From Imbricaverruca yamaguchii (lineage: Eukaryota; Arthropoda; Thecostraca; Neoverrucidae): DNA of 64,000 nucleotides. Under the pieces are notes generated by a model, which saw only the letters and a list, made by a program, of their open reading frames with translations, made no database searches and was not told the DNA's origin. Position numbers and translations under genes: made by a program. The stretch's first letter is position 1; every line of letters starts with the position of its first letter. Shown one piece after another: positions 1 through 13,500 of this stretch. The stretch is from positions 3,467,501-3,531,500 of the forward strand of contig JAOTOL010001645.1 in NCBI GenBank assembly GCA_034440575.1, written 5' to 3'.

Positions 1-127
1 TTTTCGGCGATTTTCTTTCACGGTCGGGTTCATTTTCCTTTTCCTGAGTTCATGGACTTTGATGGTTTGGGGAGTTATGCTTCCCCGACGCGGCAAGTAT
101 CGTTCAATTATTTGGCCTGGGGACGAG

Positions 128-281
128 TAATCTATGGGTAAGTTGCCCGTCTCACAATCGAAAGGTTGTGGGTTCGAGTTTCACCTGTCGCTACTCTTCG
201 CCCGCGACCAATCGGCGTGAGAGATTGGCGACGTTATATGACTCAAGGGTCGATGCGTCGTAAAACCAATAACCAACCGGA
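128..281 (+). mobile_element. tRNA-derived SINE (copy 1)
   Basis: It has a tRNA-like head with a B-box-like GGTTCGAGTTTC at about 171, a shared body (CAATCGGCGTGAGAGATTGG) and a 3' end resembling gatgcgtcgtaaaaccaataaccaacc. It matches the copy at 1171 closely over about 150 bp. The A box is degenerate. Confidence 0.7.
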
Positions 282-1170
282 CTCAGACGCTGTTCTGGGA
301 CAAGCTACACCTACACGTCGACCAACAAACCAACCAATAATTGGGTCTGGCCTGGTGTCCATCATGAAGTCTTTTAGTCTCCGTTTACTGTCCGGAGCCG
401 TTGCAGAGTTTCAGTTGCCACAGTTTGCAAACATAAATAATACTTTATTATTGTATGCTATTATGTGGTTATCAGATCAGATCTTGTGTCATGGGGATGC
501 CGGTGCTCTCTCTATATGTGAGGCATTGTGATCAAACTAGCGTTCACCAAGGGTGCGAATTAATTATAAATATGTACTGGTAAAACGGTAACAAAAATAC
601 GGCGTCTGGTCAGCATTCGTCATGTTCGTCATGATCATTACATGCGAAGCTGGAAGTAAGATCGTATCATTAAGAATCGTGCGTAGCACATCATCAAAAC
701 GATCCAAAGCAAGAACAACAGATCACCACATCATAGACGTCCCACGAGGCAACATAGCCTGTGTCGAACTGGCCACTTGTCGCGGATATACGGCGACGAA
801 TCAGCAACACCAGCTGATGTCCGCGACCTGTGTCATCATCCCAGCTGCCATGTTGGTCGAACCATGCTGGAGGGCGGGGGGGGCGTCACTGTCTGTCCGG
901 TCTCCGACTCAAGAGCTGTGCGTGCCGTTTTACGCTGACGAGCGTCGACGTCATTTTGGACTTGCACGGGTAAATTCACTTAGTGATTTTCTGTAAGATA
1001 CTTTTTGCAATGTCCACCCGGGACGACTGATGTACTTCTTTTCTGAAATGTCAGTCTCGGCGATATCTATACAACACTGATATGCACCGGGTGTACATCT
1101 ATAGCACAATATCAGTATGTAGGCGGCTCCCGCAATTAGAGGCTTGATGCCTCATCTAACCGCATTTCGA
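282..1170. other. Left flank / intron of ATP13A1, no feature recognised
   Basis: This lies inside the gene, upstream of the first exon seen. I find no P5A-like peptide in any frame; the two open frames here (166-531 and 622-996) show no conserved features. There is an AACCAACCAA stretch near 320-340 that may be a further SINE tail. Confidence 0.5.
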
Positions 1171-1330
1171 GGGGGATAAGTAGTCTAGGGGTAAGTTGCT
1201 CGTCTCACGGTCGAAAGGTTGTGGGTTCAAATCTCACCTGTCGCTACTCTTCACCCACGACCAATCGGCGTGAGAGATTGGCGACGCTACATGACTGAAC
1301 GGTTGATGTGTCGTAAAAAAATAACCGTAT
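1171..1330 (+). mobile_element. tRNA-derived SINE (copy 2, best preserved head)
   Basis: It has A-box-like TAGTCTAGGGG and B-box GGTTCAAATCTC about 40 bp apart, the same body as copy 1, and a tail ending GTCGTAAAA plus A-rich sequence. It lies in the intron just before the first exon seen. Confidence 0.75.
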
Positions 1331-1347
1331 TTCGATGGCTGAGTTAT

Positions 1348-1403
1348 GGGCGCATTATGACCACAGCAGTCGAGGCACCCTAAAACCCAGATAGCTAACT
1401 AAG
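1348..1403 (+). mobile_element. SINE 3'-tail fragment
   Basis: It resembles the shared SINE 3' end (tatgaccacagcagtcgagg, then caccctaaaacccagatagc, then taactaa). It lies directly upstream of the acceptor of the first exon. Confidence 0.5.
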
Positions 1404-1418
1404 CTGTGCGGGCCGCAG

Positions 1419-1566
1419 GTGTACCGCGGCAAGCGTTGGCGGCCGCTACCGTCGGACAAGCTGGTGCCGGGCGACGTCGTGTCGGTGACGAGGTCCGACC
1501 ACGTGGTGCCCTGCGACCTGCTGCTGCTGCGCGGCCCCTGCATTGTCGACGAGAGCATGCTGACCG
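1419..1566 (+). CDS. ATP13A1: ATP13A1 exon a (actuator domain)
   Basis: The acceptor is gccgcag before 1419 and the donor is gtcagt at 1567. It opens in phase 0 with [10 protein letters not shown], the block that starts at about residue 285 in human, and contains LVPGDVVS and [10 protein letters not shown]. It ends in phase 1, splitting the Gly codon of TGES. A 30-bp minisatellite starts six bases after the donor. Confidence 0.93.
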
Positions 1567-4500
1567 GTCAGTGGCGCCGGCGGGGCTCACCTCGCCAGAG
1601 GGGCGGCACCAGCTGGGCTCAGCTCTCCAGAGGGGCGGCACCGGCGGGGCTCAGCTCTCCAGAGGGCCGGCACCGGCTGGGCTCAGCTCTCCAGAGGGCC
1701 GGCACCGGCTGGGCTCAGCTGGCCAGGGGAGGCACCGGCTGAGCTCATCTGGGCAGGGGTGGCACCGGCTGGGCTCAGCTGGCCAGCTGAGCTCAGGAGG
1801 GGGACGCGCACTGGCCAGGGAGCTGGCTGAGCTCATCTGGGCAGGGGTGGCACCGGCTGGGCTCAGCTGGCCAGAGGGGCGGCACCGGCTGGCTCACTCT
1901 CAGGGGTGGCACCGCTGGGCTCAGCTGCCAGAGGGGACCGCACGGCTGGGCTCAGCTGGCCATGGGAGGCACCGGCTGCGTACTGCTCAGCTGGCTGGGG
2001 AGGCACCGGCTGAGCTCATCTGGGCAGGGGTGGCACTGGCTGGGCTCAGCTGGTTGGGAGGCACCAGCTGAGCTCATTTTGGCAGGGGTGGCACCGGCTG
2101 GGCTCAGCTGGCCAGGGGAGGCACCGGCTGAGCTCATCTGGGCAGGGGTGGCACCGGCTGGGCTCAGCTGGCCAGGGGAGGCACCGGCTGAGCTCATCTG
2201 GGCAGGGGTGGCACCGGCTGGGCTCAGCTGGCCAGGGAGGCACTGGCTGGCTCATCTGGCAGGGGTGGCACCGGCTGGGCTCAGCTGGCCAGGGGAGGCA
2301 CTGGCTGAGCTCATCTGGGCAGGGGTGGCACCGCCTGGGCTCAGCTGGCCAGAGGGGTGGCACCAGCTGGGCTCAGCTCTCCAGAAGGCCGGCATCGGCT
2401 GGGCTCAGCTGGCCAGGGGAGGCACCGGCTGAGCTCATCTGGGCAGGGGTGGCACCGGCTTGGCTCAGCTGGCTAGGAGGCACCGGCTGAGCTCATCTGG
2501 GCAGGGGTGGCACTGGCTGGCTCAGCTGGTTAGGGAGGCACCAGCTGAGCTCATTGGCGGGTGGCACCGGCTGGGCTCAGCTGGCCAGGGAGGCACTGGC
2601 TGAGCTCATCTGGGCAGGGGTGGCACCGGCTGGGCTCAGCTGGCCAGGGGAGGCACCGGCTGAGCTCATCTGGGCAAGGGGCGGCACCGGCTGGGCTCAG
2701 CTGGCCAGAGGGAGGCACCGGCTGAGCTCATCTGGGCAGGGGGTGGCACCGGCTGGGCTCAGCTGGCCAGAGGGGCGGCACCAGCTGGGCTCAGCTCTCC
2801 AGAAGGGCGGCACCGGCTGGGCTCAGCTGGCCAGGGGAGGCACCGGCTGAGCTCATCTGGGCAGGGGTGGCACCGGCTTGGCTCAGCTGGCTAGGGGAGG
2901 CACCAGCTGAGCTCATTTGGGCAGGGGTGGCACCGGCTGGGCTCAGCTGGCCAGGAGGCACCGGCAGCATCTGGGCAGGGTGGCACCGGCTGGGCTCATG
3001 GGGGGACACCAGTGTTTTTGGGCAGGGTGGCACCGGCTGGGTTCAGTGGGGGCTGGCTCAAGAAGGGCGGCAGGGGAGGCACCGGCTGAGCTCATCTGGG
3101 CAGGGGTGGCACCGGCTGGGCTCAGCTGGCCAGAGGGGCGGTACCGGCGGGGGGGGGGGCTGGGTTCAGTGGCCAGGGAGGCACCAGCTGGGCTCATCTG
3201 GGCAGGGTGGCACCGGCTCACTGGCCAGAGGGGCGGTACCGGCTGGCTCACGGCTGGCTCACCAGCCGGGCGGCACCAGCTGGGCTCAGCTCTCCAGAAG
3301 GGCGGCAACGGCTGGGTTCCCAACACGCTCTCACACCGGCTGGGCTCATGCCAGGGCGGCGCCGGCCGGGCTTACCTTGCCAGAGGGGCGGCGCCGGCTG
3401 TGCCATTGTGATGGTGAGCTCCGTGGCTGGAGCGGGCGGCGAGCGCAGTTGCACCTGGCGACTGGCTGTGTTTGTGGCAGACTTGCCGACGAGTAGCGAA
3501 GCCACAGTGTCTGTGTGATTAATCTCGGTAGCTATGAGCGAATGGAAAAAGTCAGTCGTCAGTTACGTATATTGTGATTAGACTGGGTGGACAAATTGCT
3601 GGGGCTCAGTCATGGTCAGCCGAGTTGGCTGTGCTTAGACTGGGTGATTGGACGGACAGAGACTGGTTCTGGTCAGCCGCGTTGGCTGTGCTTAGACTGG
3701 GTGATTGGACGGACAGAGTTCTGGTCAGCCGCGTTGGCTGTGAGAAGGCTGGGAAATTGTTAGATGGACTGGGCCACTCCGGATCCGTCTGGGCCGGACA
3801 TTTGATCCTGCCCGTTTGATCGGTGTGAAATACCCCATTGACTGTTCGCAGGCGAGTCGGTGCCACAGATGAAGGAACCGGTGGAAGAGTTCGAACCGTC
3901 TCAGGAGCTGGATATTGACGCCGAAGCTAAGCTACACGTGCTGTTTGGTGGTACGAAGGTTGTGCAGCACACTACGCCGCCGAAAACTTCGTCCACATTG
4001 CGAGGTAGGTACTCCGCTAAATTTGCTCCCGTTTGCACATAATGCTGATTGCAAGCTGTATGTGGACTTGCTTTTGGTTTTTAGTGCAGTTGCTCTGGGC
4101 GCTTTGGTCGATCATGCTTTGGTAGAAGTGCCCTTAAACTCAAATAACTCAGTGCAGTTAATGACGTCACTGAATTTCTCCAGAAAGCAGAGGACGATAT
4201 TGCGCTTTTTATTGATTCACATGTCATCGAAATGGTTGTTGCCCAGAAACGCAATTGATTTAAATATATGAAATATTTAAGTAATTTATCATAATGCTTA
4301 ATGATCCATAACGCATAGGTGGTGTTCGTGATAATGAGGCTTTCTTCAGTGCTTATCAGGCTTTGATGCCAAACTCTTGTTGATCCATATGTGCATTTAT
4401 TTACACACACACATATATATATGTATATATTCAAGCAATGTACATGATCAATCAAGCATGCAATTTGTGAAAAAATATATGTGGCTGAAGTTGTAGTGCC

Positions 4501-7500
4501 TTTCATTTTATAACATAATATTTTATGCCACATTGGAATGGGAAAAATCGCTCACTTCATCGCATAATCGACCTTACTGCACACGAGGCCATTTTGACAT
4601 TGTGGACATCAGGATATGTTACTGCAGTTGCAATTGCTTTTCAACTTGTAGCATGTACTAATAACTACTCTTCCTGGCAGCGTGTGAGGTTGCTCTTCCC
4701 AATAATGTAAAGGAACGGCTGTTCTGTCCGGCAGCGTTCAATGGCGGGTACTACGTCTGCCAGCTTCTGATGCTGTTCTTCCTTGCAACGTATGACAACG
4801 GCTGCTGCTTTCAGAAACTTATGATAATGACTACTGCTGACGGTAGCGACTGATAACTGCCGCTCCTGACAGTATGCAATAACGGTTACTCTTCCCAGCA
4901 GAAGTGATTGCTCCTCCCGACAATGTCTGATAATGACTGCTCATCCAGGCAGCGTCTGATAACGGCTGTTCCTCCCGACAACTTGTGATAACAGCTGTTC
5001 CTCCGGGCAACGTCTGATAATGACTGCTCTTTCCGATAGTGTCTGATAACGGCTGCTCCTCCAGACAACGTCTGACAATAGCTGCTCCTCCGGGCAGCGT
5101 GTGATAGCGGCTGCTCTTCCCAGCAGCTTCTGATAGTGGCTGCTCCCCCAGACAACGTCTGACAATAGCTGCTCCCTCCGACAGCGTCTGCTCACGGCTG
5201 CTCCCTCCGACAGCGTCTGATAACGGCTGCTCCCTCTGACAGCGTCTGCTAACGGCTGCTCCCTCCGTCAGCGTCTGCTAACGGCTGCTCCCTCCGACAG
5301 CGTCTGCTAACGGCTGCTCCCTCCGTCAGCGTCTGATAACGGCTGCTCCCTCCGGCAGCGTCTGCTAACGGCTGCTCCCTCCGGCAGTGTCTGCTAACGG
5401 CTGCTCCCTCCGACAGCGTCTGATAACGGCTGCTCCCTCCGGCAGCGTCTGCTAACGGCTGCTCCCTCCGACAGCGTCTGCTAACGGCTGCTCCCTCCGA
5501 CAGCGTCTGCTAACGGCTGCTCCCTCCGACAGCGTCTGCTAACGGCTGCTCCCTCCGTCAGCGTCTGCTAACGGCTGCTCCTCCGGCAGCGTCTGATAAC
5601 GGCTGCTCCCTCCGGCAGTGTCTGATAACGGCTGCTCCTCCAGACAACGTCTGATAATGGCTGCTCCCTCCGGCAGCGTCTGCTAACGGCTGCTCCCTCC
5701 GGCAGCGTCTGATAACGGCTGCTCCCTCCGACAGCGTCTGCTAACGGCTGCTCCCTCCGTCAGCGTCTGCTAACGGCTGCTCCCTCCGGCAGCGTCTGAT
5801 AACGGCTGCTCCCTCCGGCAGTGTCTGATAACGGCTGCTCCCTCCAGACAGCGTCTGCTAACGGCTGCTCCCTCCGGGCAGCGTCTGATAACGGCTGCTC
5901 CCTCCGGCAGTGTCTGATAATGGCTGCTCCCCGACAACGTCTGACAACGGCTGCTCCCTCCGACAGCGTCTGATAACGGCTGCTCCCTCCGGCAGCGTCT
6001 GCTAACGGCTGCTCCCTCCGACAGCGTCTGCTAACGGCTGCTCCCTCCGGCAGCGTCTGCTAACGGCTGCTCCCTCCGGCAGCGTCTGCTAACGGCTGCT
6101 CCCTCCGGCAGCGTCTGCTAACGGCTGCTCCCTCCGACAGCGTCTGCTAACGGCTGCTCCCTCCGACAGCGTCTGCTAACGGCTGCTCCCTCCGGCAGTG
6201 TCTGCTAACGGCTGCTCCCTCCGGCAGTGTGCTAACGGCTGCTCCCTCCGACAGCGTCTGCTAACGGCTGCTCCCTCCGACAGCGTCTGCTAACGGCTGC
6301 TCCCTCCGGCAGCGTCTGCTAACGGCTGCTCCCTCCGGCAGCGTCTGCTAACGGCTGCTCCCTCCGGCAGCGTCTGCTAACGGCTGCTCCCTCCGGTAGC
6401 GTCTGATAACGGCTGCTCCCTCCGGCAGCGTCTGCTAACGGCTGCTCCCTCCGACAGCGTCTGATAACGGCTGCTCCCTCCGGTAGCGTCTGCTAACGGC
6501 TGCTCCCTCCGACAGCGTCTGATAACGGCTGCTCCCTCCAGCAGTGTCTGCTAACGGCTGCTCCCTCCGACAGCGTCTGATAACGGCTGCTCCCTCCGGT
6601 AGCGTCTGCTAACGGCTGCTCCCTCCGACAGCGTCTGATAACGGCTGCTCCCTCCGGTAGCGTCTGCTAACGGCTGCTCCCTCCGACAGCGTCTGATAAC
6701 GGCTGCGTGGCGTACGTGCTACGGAACGGCTTCTCGACGTCGCAAGGTCGCCTCCTACGCACCATCATGTACGGTGTGAAGCGGGTTACGGCCAACAACC
6801 TGGAGACGTTCGGCTTTATCTTGTTTCTGCTGATATTCGCCGTTTCGGCAGCCTCTTACGTCTGGATCGAGGGTGAGCCACCCCTTCTTTTATTCAGACT
6901 GAGAGCGAGCTACTGCCCCTCGTCCCTGTTGTGCTCGAAGATGTGTCTCCACCCCTTGTGCCCAGGTCGAGGTTTAGTCTCCGCCTTTTCTGTTCTCTCG
7001 TGTGTGCTCGACTCTTGGCCAAGTCGGTGATTTGTCATAGTGGAAGTCACTGCTGCTACTAGGCAATGCATACATGGTTGACAGTTATCCACTGTGGCGG
7101 TGCGCGTCTCCTTTTTCTTTTGGACGACTGCATAGCGATAGTGATGCATATGGTTAGACACTGAGTCATAAGCCTTTTGTCTGTACACTCTGGGATAGCG
7201 AAGCTGGGCATTAGTGTATGCCTGCTGGTGGAAGGTCATTGTTCAGAACTGTAACACCATCTGCACACATGAGATCGCGGGTCAGAATTAACCGTCGCAT
7301 CCACTGCGCGCAAGTAACGCGGCTGTGTCGTAGCGTACTGTTTCTGTCCGCGCAGGCACAAAGGACCCGGACCGCAACCGGTACAAGCTGTTCCTGGAGT
7401 GCACGCTGATCCTGACCTCGGTGGTGCCGCCAGAGCTGCCCATCGAACTCTCGCTGGCCGTCAACAGCTCACTCGTCTCGCTCATCAAGCTATGTACGGT

Positions 7501-10500
7501 CACTGGGAGACCAGACGTGATCCGATACGTGCATCAGTGGTAGATGTGAATCTGTTACCATCCGACGTCGTGTCTCTTGCTGCATTCCGTGTATTCTACC
7601 TTCTGGTATTGTGACATGGTGCACGCAGGGTCTGATTTGTGCTCTGTAATATAGGATGTGGGGACGAATATTTTGGGATAATCTAATATGGAGGCGATGT
7701 TTTCCTTCAAACCAAGTACATCAATATCAGTTTCTACTTCCCAGTGCATCTTGAACACTATCACAGAACTGTTAACTATATGACAACCAAATGTCTAAGT
7801 AAGAAAAAATGAGGATAATTTTGTTTGATAGAGGATAATGTTCTGAACGCAAAAGTCCACGAACAACATATTTTTATAACCGTGAATATGTGGCATTGTG
7901 AAGTTCTATCGGAAAAGTGCAGCTGGACTGCTTTCTACTTACCTGGAATATCGTGGTCGTACTGCGTTGTTAATGAAGTGCGGGGGCAAGCGAGACTTGA
8001 TTACAAGCTTGTACTGACGTTTCGGTAATAGTATTAGCAAGTTTGTTTCAGTACTTGGCGTGCTTCTTCGTTGTCTTCTAGTTATTTGGTCTCGAAAGTA
8101 CGTTGCACCGGAGGCCTTGCAGTCTACCCAATTTCGGTCCTGATGACTGTTTCTCCGTCACAGTTGTGTACTGTACCGAGCCGTTCAGGATTCCGTTTGC
8201 CGGCAAGGTGGAGATCTGCTGCTTCGACAAGACGGGCACGCTGACCAGCGACAACCTGATCGTGGAGGGCATCGCCGGCCTGGAGTGGGTACCGCCGGTG
8301 TCGAGGCAACCCCGGACCGCGGCGCCGCTCGGTCGCGTCTGCTGCAGTGTGTCTGCGGTCCTGGCCGTCTGTGGAGCGGCTGTTCTGAGTCTGCTGTGTT
8401 GTGTCTACTGTGCTGTGTCTACCGTGTTGTGTCTAATGTGTTGTGTCTATTGTATCGGGTCTACCGTGTTGTGTCTGCTGTGCTGTGTCTACTGTGGCAT
8501 GTCTGTTTTAGTGTGTCGGGATGGCTAGGTTGCAACTGCCTGCTATGTTGTGCTGCGTCTGCTGTATGTTTGCGTTGGTTGTACTGTATCAATTGTACAG
8601 TGTATGTTATGCTGTATGCACACTGTTGTCTGTTGGGCTACGTTTGCTATTATGCGGCCTTTCTGTGTCGCTTGTGCTGTGTCTTCTGTATTATGTATGC
8701 TGTACTGCATTTGGTGCAGCACTGTATGTCGTACTGTGTTTGCTATAATTCGTCAGAAAATGTGCTTTATATGCTGAAAATTCGTCTAAAAACGTGCTTG
8801 ATATGCTGCGTCTTCCGTGCTGCGTCTGCTGCCTGGGTATGCCGTGGTGCACATGTTGCAATGCATGCTCTGTTACACCACGCCTGTGGTGCCGCGTCTG
8901 CACTTCTGCATCTGTAGTGTTGTGCGGTGTCTGTGTCTATTGTGATGCGGCTGTGGTGCTGTCTACTGCACTGCGCTTGTGATGTTGCGGTTGTTATTCC
9001 AGATATAGTGCTGCATTTGCAGTGATCCATGATTGGTGCTGAGTTTATGATGATGCGTCTGCTATGCTGGGTAGCTAGGCTAATCTAAATTGCGGTCGTG
9101 TAGTTCTGTTTCTGCATAACTAGCGAGAGCATGTCCTCATTTGGATATTACATCACTGCTCCACGTTCGTTCTTTGCGATGTTTTTTTTTGCTCGTGCTA
9201 GCCGCAGCTTAATTTATGTAATAGTCTTGTTTTATAATGAGCGATTTGTGGATGCAACTCGAGGAAACTGCCGTCTCGAGCGCGTGGTGATTAATTAGCT
9301 GTCATCAGCAGTTGTGAGCAGCCGGCGCATTTTATGTGGCTATCTGTGCTGTCTATCCTCAGTGAAATAGCGTGGGGCCTGCTGTAGCGGCTGTTCCACC
9401 GGGGTCTGTTGTGCTGCAGAGACCGTGATGAGATCTGCGAGATCGAAGACGCACCGCCCGAGACGGTGCAGGTGCTGGCCTCGTGTCACTCGCTGGCTCA
9501 ACTGGAGGACGGCCTGGTGGGCGACCCACTGGAGAAGGCAACACTCACGGCTGTCGAATGGAACCTCACCAGGGGTGGGTGCTTACGCTCATAATATCAG
9601 CGGCGGGTGGTAGCGGCCGTACATCCTCAGGGGTGGGTGCTAACGGCCATTTTACCAGTGCTGGGTGGTAGCGGTAACAGTATTGCCAGTGATTGGTGGT
9701 AGTGGTAACAGTATTGCCAGTGATGGGTGGTATTGGTAACAGTATTGCCAGTGATGGGTGGTGTTGTTCTAATTACATGAGTAGGTGAGTTATAGCCACA
9801 TATCGTGGTCAGGTGCTACGAGTCGCAAATACTAGAGAGGAATCACCCGTCACATATGGGGTGGGCAGCAATCACTCATGACGATTGTTAAGCATGCACT
9901 AAGAACGCAACCTAATCTATGTTGTATTTCGTTTAAGCCATGTTGCCAAATGACGGCCAGCGAGGCGTCAATGTCTGCCCGCCGCTTGCGCTGTCTCCAC
10001 AGGCGAAGCCGTCTAATGTGAGCTGACCACCCGTGCTGTTTCCTCAGGCGATGCTGTGATCCCTCGTAAGGGAAAGATGCCTGGCATGAAGATCTTCCAC
10101 CGGTATCACTTCTCATCGGCGCTGAAGAGGATGTCCGTGTTGGCTGGCTACACCGAGCCGGGCACCACGGAGACGCACTACCTGGCCACTGTCAAGGGCG
10201 CCCCGGAGACTCTCAAACCAATGGTAACTGGCTGCTCCGCCACCATGGTGGCTATATGGCTGTGGCACCTGCTATAGGAATCCCTGACACTTTACTATGA
10301 TACCCGGCTGTCACACTGGCATGGTGGGTATGGGAATAGGGCTGGTGAGGGTCTATGGTATATGTCAGTCCATTGCTATGCTTCCCAATGATAATCGTCT
10401 GTCCTCACTGCTGGGGTGTTCGTTTTGGTTTCCTACTTCTCTGTTCCGAACATGGTTAAAATAATGGTTCTTCGTTGGGTGTGGGATGTCGCAACGAGCA

Positions 10501-13500
10501 CAGTAGTCTGTAGAAATTGGATATGGAATTAGTGTCATTAAAAATACGTTCTTGGTCTTTCAGACTTAATTTGAGACAATAGTGTAGATACTCATGAGTA
10601 CATTTATCATTTGTTTTGATATTCATAATTTAGGAATAGCTATATTCGTGATGAGGATAATTATGTCTATGCAATAAACTGGTAATGCATGCCATATCAC
10701 ATTATAGGTTATCCTCTAACCTGAAATTGCGTTGCGAAATGTTCGTCTATCACCATTCGTTATCGAGAGCGTGGACATGATACCTATAAGAGAGATGCTG
10801 TTAGAAAGGAGACATGAAGACTTCATATGCACGGATCAAGGAGCAGGATGCTGGATACCAATATTTCTTGGAGAAGGATGTCGATTAAGTGTTTAGAAAT
10901 TGGATTATTCCACCCTATTTCAGGAATGATTTATCACTGGCTCCGAAGCACTCGATTCTCCTGATAGACTGGATTTAGCCTTCTTCGGTGTATTATCGGC
11001 AGCCACCCTTTTGCGCCAGTAAACAACCAACAACCCATCGCCACGTCGATCTTGTTCACTACGTGTATTCCTGCTTCCGCCACAGGTGGTAGCACCTTTC
11101 GGGTTAATCAAGCCATCAAGCGTGACGGCACCTTCCGGGCCGGCCACGCCACCTAACGACACTTCGAATGGAACATGTAATATAGGCGATAGTACTCACA
11201 CTCCAACACCCATCACCATGGTGGCTAGAGAGCTATGGGATCGCTGAGAGCTCATTCAATAGGGCTTTGGCATCTTCGTAGTAAGTTCGTTGGTTCTAAT
11301 CTCGCGATTGGTGAGATTATCGAGTCCTGGATCAATCGGCGTTAGAGGTTGGTGTCGTTAATATGGCCTCGAAGTTATTGCGTCGTAAAAGTGCCCAAGA
11401 TTCGGCTATGGAGCTATGCCCACTGCTATAGGCCCTGGTACTTCCCATGGTAATCATGTGTGCTCCATAGCCCCCCCCCCCCACCCATTTAATGGCAGCT
11501 TCAGATGTTTGGTGTTGTCAAAGACGCTCCGAATACTGACAACGATTATCGTCTCTGCAGCACACATGTGAAACGAAGTTAATCTATCGTAATTCTCAAT
11601 ATTCGCGGCCGGATGTACCTGATCACTCGCAGCTACAATGTATGGGACCTGAGTGGGGGGGGGGCAAGCACCCAATTCTTGGATATATTTTGTGTTCCTT
11701 GCATTTTAGGTGTCCAAGACCCAATGTACTGCAGAACCGCACGCCCCCCCCCGAGCCGCTAGTACACACGTCCGCACCACCTCCTCCACACACATCTCCG
11801 GCTCTGGAGTGGAAATGCGGTCGTGCCCGGCGGCCGACAGAGGAACATCTGACCGCGCCGCCGCTCCCCACAGTTCGTGGACGCTCCTGCCGACTACGAC
11901 ACCACATACCTGAAGATGTCACGGCGCGGGGCGCGTGTCCTGGCGCTGGGCCATCGCGACCTGGGCCGACTCAGCCACCAGCAGGTCAAGGAGCTGACCA
12001 GACAGAGCATCGAGACTGAGCTGGGCTTCGTCGGCTTCGTCGTCATCTCGTGTCCGCTCAAGGCTGACTCGCGCGCCGTGATCCGGGAGATCCTGGCGTC
12101 TTCTCACCAGGTGAGGTGTTGGCGAGATCCTGGCCTCTTCCCACCAGATGAGGTGTTGGCGAGATCCTGGCCTCTTCCCACCAGGTGAGGTGTTGGCGAG
12201 ATCCTGGCCTCTTCCCACCAGGTGAGGTGTTGGCGAGATCCTGGCCTCTTCCCACCAGGTGAGGTGTTGGTGAGATCCTGGCCTCAAATATAACTCATAT
12301 TAAGTGATATTTGAGGGAGATCCTGTTTTTGTTACACTAAGTGAGGCCCGCTAACGATTCTGACATCATCCCACTAAGTGAGTCTCGAGAAGATCACATC
12401 TTCAGCCCATCATGAGGCGGTCCCATTCTCGTTCAAGTAGGTAGCATGAATGGCGTTATTTTGGGTTGCCAAAAGGAGGATGAAGTGTGCAATAATAACC
12501 AATAATATTATTTACCAGACATGTAGACCAACGGTAGCACAACATCATTTACATTAACTCGACTCTTTTTCGTTGTATGTGGAGTGGCTGAGTGTAGGCA
12601 CCGTACATATTTTTTGTGTATTGCTATTAATATCCTGCCTACCATGCTGTCCATACTGTTCGATGTGCTCTGCTATTGCTCGTCTCTTCACCGACATTAG
12701 TAGCTTCTTGTGACCAATTGTGCCCAACTTTGGCTGTTCCCTGTCCCGCTTGCATCGTCGTCCAAACTGTCCTTCACTCCTGAGCGTGTTCTGTTTCTGC
12801 TCGCGTCTGCTGCTGTCCTATTACCGTTGCACGTGCTTCCTGCCACCTGATGGACGCTAAATGACCATTTAATGGACGTGCCCTTAAACTCACATGCTCA
12901 AATAATCAAGCTCATGTCGCCTGTTCCGTTTCCCTCGCATAATTTGGCGCAGATTGTTCCGATGTCCGAATGTTGCAAGTTCGTTTTCGCCGAACGCTTG
13001 GAATCTGTTCTTATCGTAAATCTCTGTCTCTTCCCGGGTGCCTCTGATTTCTCCCTGATCCAGATTCCTTCGTGCCTGGTCAGGCGTACGCTACCTTTCC
13101 AGACATCTCTGACTCCTCGCCATACCGCGGTCCGTGATTCTGTGTTTTTTATGACGTGAAGTTATAGATGCGCCCGTAACCACAAATAGCCAGCCAATCG
13201 GTCCAGCCCGAGCTCCTAATTTTTCCATCCTACCTGGGACGCCGTGTCTGTTCCTCTACACCTTGGTGTGCGATATCTGCGCGGATGCTGACAGTGCGGC
13301 GGCCGCCTCCTCAGGTGGCCATGATCACGGGCGACAACCCCCTGACGGCGTGTCACGTTGCGCGCGAGCTGCGCTTCAGCGCCGGCGGCCGCACCATGGT
13401 CGTGCTCAGTCGGCGCGAACACCTGTGGGGCTGGCTCAGCATCGACGAGACCGTCTGGTTGCCGCTCGAGCCCAAGTCGTGGCGCAATATGCTCGCCGAC

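Noticed and set aside
166..996. Upstream exons of ATP13A1 in the left flank
   Set aside because: None of the frames carries N-terminal P5A sequence; the region is SINE plus unique intron.
8289..8290. GT at 8289 as the donor of exon e
   Set aside because: It would end in phase 0, incompatible with the phase of the exon at 9420; GT at 8285 fits.
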